This document shows positions 58,437-64,000 of a stretch of 64,000 bases of DNA, piece by piece. The notes under the pieces were generated by a model. The model searched no databases. It saw nothing but the letters and a program-made list of their open reading frames with translations, and had not been told where the DNA came from. The translations under genes were made by a program, and so were the position numbers. Origin of the DNA: Nematostella vectensis (lineage: Eukaryota > Cnidaria > Anthozoa > Actiniaria > Edwardsiidae). The stretch covers positions 7,989,501-8,053,500 of the forward strand of contig NC_064043.1 of the NCBI RefSeq assembly GCF_932526225.1. Direction: 5' to 3'. Position 1 is the first letter of the stretch; the number at the start of each line of letters is the position of its first letter.

Positions 58437-58779
58437 GAAACGCCCCTACCTATCGGTTACATACACTGTCCAACTTGTCGAACACAAACCGAACCACACG
58501 CGCGTCTGAATATTCACCCCGGTACAAACTTCAAATCAAAATATCAAATCTTCAATCTAGCCTCTTCCGCAACCAACTCTACTCTGTAATGAGATTCGGG
58601 ATATCTGTGTTTGTGATTTAGGACGGGGGTATTCGCCACAGGAACCCCGCTCCGACGCTTTTTCTTTTCGATGAGAAGAGATTTCTACGGAGGAGGCTAT
58701 CTTCAATCGTGGTTTCGCTCGTAGTGGACCTGTAGGAACTGTTCGTTGACTCCAGGAAGCGCAAAGCGGCGAACAGCCC

Positions 58780-59651
58780 ATCCAAACGCAGCGACCTTGA
58801 GCGCACGCCTACACTGTACTTCATTAGAAGTTTGGCGCTAACTGATCTTCTGGGTTCTGTAAACGTTGTAAACGCGTCTTTGTATGTCGTCTTCATCTAC
58901 GTAGATATCTGTTCGCCTTTTTTGTTCCCTTTTCATAACAAAACTGAATCTAATCTTGATTAGCATCGAGCGCTACATGGCGATTTTGCACCCGCTGAGA
59001 CCTTCAATACGCGACGTCGCGAAAAACCCAGTAATCGCTGCATGGGTCGTGGGTGGAATCCTAGCGGTTATACGGTGTATTCTACAGAAGAACCTTCACA
59101 TTGAGGTTAATAAAAATGAATATACTTATACCTGCATGCTAAGCAAAGCCAAAACCTATGAGAAAATAGTTGCAACTGTTATGACAAAAATATTTTCTCT
59201 TCTCACGGCTTGGAAATAGTTGTGTTTCTCTGCAAGAGAAGGCGAAGAATCCGAGACATTGCAAACAACAAATCTACTAGTTCACGGGCGTGCCTCTCAA
59301 GAATGCTCGAATTTTTCTTATGTTATATACTCCATTTATACCCTCTTGAATTTTGCTAAACGTTTAGCCGTACTAGAGTTAAGCTATGAGTTGGACTTTA
59401 TTGCTCGAATATATTCAGCCATCCGGGTTTCGAACAGCTGTATGAACCCTCTCATCAACTTTTTATTATCAAGAAGCAGGAGGAAAGAGCTTAGAAATAT
59501 ATTCTTTCCACGGCAGGAAATACCTCCCGCTGGCAGAACTACAACTCATTGCCTGTGTAGCGGCGCTCAAGGGCTCAAGGGGAAGGAGATAGGGTTCGTG
59601 GGCGAGAGAAAAAACTCGAAGCGAGATGCTGTGGAGAAAGTCTCTCCCTGA
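58780..59651 (+). pseudogene. Decayed class A GPCR
   Basis: Pieces of a rhodopsin-like receptor appear in order but in different frames. TM2 has SLALTDLLGS (about 58840-58860). A stop follows, then the TM3 end ISIERYMAILHPL at 58959, an ERY version of the DRY motif. TM4 is AAWVVGGILAVI, followed by a Cys-containing loop. A TAG stops the frame at 59217-59219, in TM5. An ICL3-like KRRRIRDIA reads in another frame, and TM7 shows NSCMNPLINFLLSRSRRKEL (about 59430-59490), a variant NPxxY. TM1 was not found. Several frameshifts or stops make it non-functional. The ligand class cannot be told. Confidence 0.75.
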
Positions 59652-60215
59652 CGCTTCTATGCAGGCTAGCACCTTCTAGAGACATTGTGAGTTGTAGACA
59701 TAACGAATTGCCACAGAGATTACAGCGAGGCTGCAGTTGTAAACAAGCTAGCATCTTGCCTATTGTACCACATGACGGGGTCCAAATCGATTATCAAAAC
59801 CAAGCTCTCAACATGCATGTATAGCTGAAAATTTTAAAATAAAACTATTTTAATGTGAGGCTTTAAGTAACATTTTTTCGTAGTATTTTTTTTTACAGTT
59901 TGTGCATTACAGGGAATCGTATGCACCATGAATCAACATTTGTTCTTGATGGTGTTCTTCTGAATACACCATCTGTTTAATGTAATCATTATTACATTAA
60001 ACATCAAATCTTACTGAAAACTTTAAACAAAGTACACAATAACTTTTCAATCCATCCACAATAAAAACTTGGAGAAGTTCCAGTTTTCTTTCTTTGATCA
60101 GACTCCTTTGTGTCTAGGGATGTAACTCCATTGAAAACATGCAATATTCAAGCCCATGTTATCCATGATTTCACAGATAAACAATTTGAAAGCTTAGTAT
60201 ATTGCATAATTATAC

Positions 60216-60602
60216 TACAGGCCTGTACACAGGGGGGGGCAGACATGGGCGGTGCGCACCTCCCACAACGGCCGACAGTCCACGACTCACAAAAAAAATG
60301 CTATTTTTAGACAAAGCTATAAAGCATAAGAGAATAGCTAAAAAAGGCACTCTAGAACACTCTGGTTTGTCATAATGGGTAAGTTAAACTTTTTTGTTGA
60401 CAAACCTGATAATAAACGTCCCATAGAGATACTGCAATGGCATACAAATACCTTTTTGTTCTTTCAGGGAAGGTCAGAATTTTATCAGAAAACTCACCCC
60501 CCCCCCCCCCCACCTCCTAGGGTTCCTTTTTTCCGAACTTTTCCTAATTTTGCCGCCCCCACCCCCCCACCCACGAGAAAAATCCTGGGTACGGGCCTGT
60601 AC
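60216..60602. mobile_element. MITE-like element with TACAGGCCCGTACCCAGG-type ends
   Basis: Left end TACAGGCCTGTACACAGG and right end CCTGGGTACGGGCCTGTA are inverse copies framing 387 bp with G- and C-runs inside. A diverged relative lies at 29868-30006. Confidence 0.65.
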
Positions 60603-60689
60603 TATGTACACTCCTTACAAGAAACATCCATTGAAGAATGATCCATCACAAACTGTCTTCACCAGAGTCACAATCACAGCTGGGCTAAG

Positions 60690-62132
60690 TTAATCAAGAA
60701 AACGAAAACAGTCACTAGCCACTTTCCATACTGTTCCTTCAACTGTGAGTAAGAAGTTTTGGGAAAAGTTCTTTGCTTTGTGTCCTTCATATTGTACTAG
60801 ACCTTCCACAATAACAAGAATGGTAGTTTGTCCGGGTATGGCTTGCTCTGAAAAAAATAGATCAGTAGTGTGGGCAACTTGAGAGCTGTAAGTCTGGTAA
60901 ATGTGTGTTTCTCTCACTTAGAAAACTGTTATCACATCTAAATTATGAGGGATTTTGCCCTTAAAGTTTAAGTGAAATTGTGAGCTATTGCTTAAGGTAC
61001 ATTTATATGACTTTTTAAGCCATCTTTGATTGTATTGTGTAATTTGTGCATTGAATTCACATTACATGAGAAGGAGTACTACAATTAAGTGGTCTAAGGG
61101 GGTTTTGTGTATCTTATTGTCAAAGGTTGATGAATGACAGACCATAAATAATATTATAGAGGCTCCTGAGAGGAGTTCTAATAAATACTGTAACATAAAA
61201 TAAATCAGTTAATTAAGATAGTAACTTAAATACCTGAGACAGGTTGACAGTCCAGTGTATGTAGAGTATGCTCTGAAGTTGGGAGATTGGTAAAGAACTC
61301 GGTCAATTGTTCAGTACCCCCCTTAACAGCATTCCCATTCCATACAACTGTCGCATTTTTGGAATAAAGCTTGGAAATTTTCTTGAAAACAAAAAAGGGA
61401 TTTTTGTGAATAATAAAAGGAACAAAACAGTTTCAAGTTCTAGAGCCAGAGTATCAGGAATGAATGTAATCAGGAATGGAGAGAGGATTATTCTCACAGG
61501 GAGCGCAGAGAGGGAGGAGCTGGTAGTGCTATAGCCCTACCACTTTTTGGCTTGGGTTGATTTTTTCTAGGGCTCAGTTTTATTTTAGGGCTTCAGATAT
61601 ATAGTTGTTTGTTTTGGCCAAATATTTAGCCCTACCACTTCAAAATGGTCTCCGCATTCCATGTCTCCTCATTTTAGGATCCAAAAGCTATCAAAACGAG
61701 ATCACCTCTATCGCTGATAATTTCGACGAATATCTAGAAAATGAATGTGACGAGAAATCTAAACAAATGTACTATTGCCAAACCTTCATACCCTCTCGTA
61801 TAAGCGGACATCTCAAGAAGAGGATACCACTCAAATGCCCGTTTTGTGTATCATTATATTCGAGTTTAAGTAAAATGATTGTGCAGTGAGAGTTGATTGT
61901 AAGTTTTAACTTTCTATTATTTTACTGTAAGATCTTTTTACTCACATGGCGTCTCTTATCAAAGGTCTCGTAATACAAGTTACTGAACGTTTCGCCTGCT
62001 TCAGCGGCTCTTTCTAAAGCATCTCTAATATCCTGTTATATGAACATTGAAAATGATTATCGTATTTTTACTGGATAACATTAAGTTCGTAAAATTGGTT
62101 TGTTTCATACTTACACCTGGTTTGACCGCCAT
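60690..62132 (-). CDS. NXT1: NXT1/NXT2-like (p15) mRNA export cofactor, complete
   Basis: NTF2-fold partner of the mRNA exporter NXF1 at nuclear pores. Four minus-strand exons, 62132-62115, 62032-61946, 61381-61234 and 60847-60690, give 136 aa (human NXT1 140). Blocks: ALERAAEAGETFSNLYYETF, DKRRH, KNATVVWNGNAVKG, LTEFFTNLPTSEH, LDCQPVS, PGQTTILVIVEGLVQYEG, NFSQNFLLT and TVWKVASDCFRF, all in the order of NXT1/2. All borders are GT..AG and phases agree. Only 119 bp separate its ATG from the divergent SUMF1-like gene. NXT1 versus NXT2 cannot be decided. Confidence 0.9.
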
Positions 62133-62251
62133 CTTGGATAAGAAGCCCAAATAAAATATGTGGGAACCCTGTAGTAAAATGGCAGATACCGCTGACCAGC
62201 TAGTGTTTTATTTATAAACAACACATTTATTCGATACAAGATTCTCTCGCA
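62133..62251. promoter_or_regulatory. Compact bidirectional promoter NXT / SUMF1
   Basis: 119 bp between divergent start codons. On the minus strand CCAAGATGGCGG spans the NXT ATG and matches the YY1 motif that often overlaps start codons of housekeeping genes. A 12-codon uORF (ATG 62179 to TAA 62217, [12 protein letters not shown]) precedes SUMF1 in an A-rich context with G at +4. No clear TATA box. Confidence 0.6.
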
Positions 62252-63900
62252 ATGAGATGGACTCTGATTTTGCTGGCTTTTACCCAAATATCCGTTTTTG
62301 GAAACGGCATGGACGGATGCTCAAACTCAAAGGAAGACAGCACAAGCAAAAAGGAGCAAATGGAATGTGGCTGTGATAAACTCAAACGAGACAAAAGAGA
62401 GGACGAAAAGAAATTCGTGAAATATAGCAAAAAAGCAAATGTTGATCAAGACATACAAAAAGCATCCAGAGAAAAGGATCTCCTAGGGCAACGCACCAAT
62501 CAGATGGTCCGAATAGAGGGAGGGGAATTTACTATGGGGACCAATAAGCCCTATATTGTCGTGGATGGGGAAGGCCCTGCACGTAAGGTCCGTTTGAGGC
62601 CCTTCTATATGGATATTTATGAAGTTAGTAATAGAGAGTTTGAGCTGTTTGTTAATGCAACTGGCCATAAGACAGAGGTAAGTTGAAGCCTTTTCTGACC
62701 ATTTTTTGAAATTTATGTTTGATTGGCGGGGTAGGGGGGGGACCACCTGGCTATTATTTACTTCCAGATTTTAGTCCAACAGTAATAGTATTAGTGTTGG
62801 TATTTTTTTATTATATAGGCAGAGGTTTTTGGTGACTCATTTGTTCTTGGTTCAAGAGTCAGCAAAGAAATTGAGAAGGATATTCACCAAGCTGTGAGTT
62901 TATATCACAACAACTATGGTATATAACTAGCTAATTCCAGCCCATGATAACATTGTAATGGGGCAAAAGGATGGCATGCAAAATCATAGACTTTTGTGTG
63001 AAATAGTTGTATATTTTTGTACAAGTGCTATGTTAACCAATGTGCTATGCTAACCAATAACCAGCTACTTCGCATTGCATATATTTTATGAAATATATTA
63101 TCTTACCTAGGTACACAAATGCAATACGTTTAACCAATAATGACAGATACATGTATGCTTTTCTTCGTATTGAGGGATGCTTTTAATGATAATAGAAATC
63201 ATTTTTGTTTCATGAAAAAAAATGTTGTTTGTATGTGCAGTTATCCTAAAACCTGATATTTGCTAGGTCGCTGCAGCACCCTGGTGGTTGCCAGTAAAAG
63301 GTGCATACTGGAGAAGACCTGAAGGGCCAGACACTGATATCAGGGAAAGGTAACCACCAATACCCATTAGCCTAATTAGCCAGTATTGCACCATAGCCCT
63401 CTTTCCCTCTTCTCCATTTAAGCCAATACCCCTCATGTCTCCTTAGTATTAGAACACTATATTGCTAGCTTGAATAAGTCTCCCTTGTAAGTACAGTATC
63501 ACACTTTCTGGTACATAAGACAGTTGTAACTATGAAATGGGTTAGCCATTCGACAATGCAGTTCAGGAATCATTTGCTCCCTGTTTAAAACATAGTAGTA
63601 TTCTGTTACTTTATTGCGTTACTTTATTGCGTTACTTTATTGTGTTACGTTATTGCGTTACTTTATTGCGTTACTTTATTGCGTTACCTTATTGCATCAT
63701 GTAGAGTGCTACCTCAATGATGCCTGAAAATGATTTTTTTCTTCCATTTCAAGCATCAAAATGATTTTCTTTGACAGGATGAACCATCCTGTCCTTCACA
63801 TTTCATGGAATGATGCTGTTGCATTCTGCAAATGGTCTGGCAAGAGGCTCCCAACAGAAGCGGAGTTTGAATATGCACTTAAAGGGGGCTCTGATGACAC
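62252..63900 (+). CDS. SUMF1: SUMF1-like formylglycine-generating enzyme, 5' part
   Basis: ER enzyme that converts the active-site cysteine of sulfatases to formylglycine. Four exons are visible: 62252-62677, 62819-62893, 63267-63349 and 63778-63900; the gene continues past the window. N-terminus: signal peptide [17 protein letters not shown], then a lysine-rich spacer with a CGC motif (ECGCDKL) like the N-terminal cysteine pair of human FGE. The core has [78 protein letters not shown] and [15 protein letters not shown], matching FGE closely. The catalytic cysteine pair near the C-terminus is outside the window. Confidence 0.93.
63605..63694 (+). repeat. 15-bp tandem repeat in SUMF1 intron 3
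   Basis: Six copies of TTACTTTATTGCG with GT, with single-base variants. Confidence 0.9.
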
Positions 63901-64000
63901 GTATGTACTGTTATGTCAGGGGTGCAGCTGTCTCCTACACAGTAAATTACTCCAAGAATTTGATTTTGCACCTTTCACTCAATGCTATCTTTAACCATTG

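Noticed and set aside
61605-61889. 94-codon plus-strand frame inside NXT intron 2
   Set aside because: It has no start context, splice partners or recognised family; it overlaps an intron of a well-supported gene. A buried old repeat is possible.

Overview
This window is nuclear DNA of an invertebrate animal. Genes are split by many introns with GT..AG borders, there is no operon logic, and the coding exons match conserved animal families. The mix of short introns, many minisatellites, small terminal-inverted-repeat elements and one young Ty3/gypsy element would fit a cnidarian such as an anthozoan. That assignment is inference, because no lineage-specific gene proves it.

Left part (1-14.7 kb): the last exon of a TIMM10B-like mitochondrial small Tim protein, then two cyclin I-like genes arranged head to head around a CCAAT/CRE-rich promoter. 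The right-hand cyclin has a complete, very young Ty3/gypsy retrotransposon in one intron, with identical 123-bp LTRs and a 5-bp target duplication. Its gag-pol frame is broken by a single stop codon.

Middle (14.7-39.4 kb): a 29-copy, 49-bp minisatellite rich in GATA-type motifs lies directly upstream of a complete 16-exon tryptophan 2,3-dioxygenase gene. Intron 3 of this gene opens with a 1.3-kb array of a 19-bp unit that is a copy of the gene's own exon/intron border. A repeat-rich spacer follows, with small inverted-repeat elements and a tRNA-derived SINE relic. Then comes a complete nine-exon SLC22-type organic ion transporter with several inverted-repeat elements in its introns.

Right part (39.4-64 kb): three small two-exon genes for secreted peptides lie between 42 and 52 kb, and the third has an unresolved second exon. 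One looks like a precursor of a W-amide neuropeptide (QGYTSQW followed by GKR). Around and after them are a 34-bp minisatellite split by a 1.3-kb inverted-repeat insertion, an 18-bp array, a 68-bp array and an extremely uniform 29-bp satellite. A decayed class A GPCR follows. The window ends with an NXT1/2-like mRNA export factor and the start of a SUMF1-like formylglycine-generating enzyme, divergently arranged with only 119 bp between their start codons.

Most genes here are unrelated housekeeping or metabolic genes and do not form a pathway. The likely shared-control units are the two divergent pairs (cyclin I/cyclin I and NXT/SUMF1). Minisatellites of more than ten copies occupy roughly 8 kb, about one eighth of the window.
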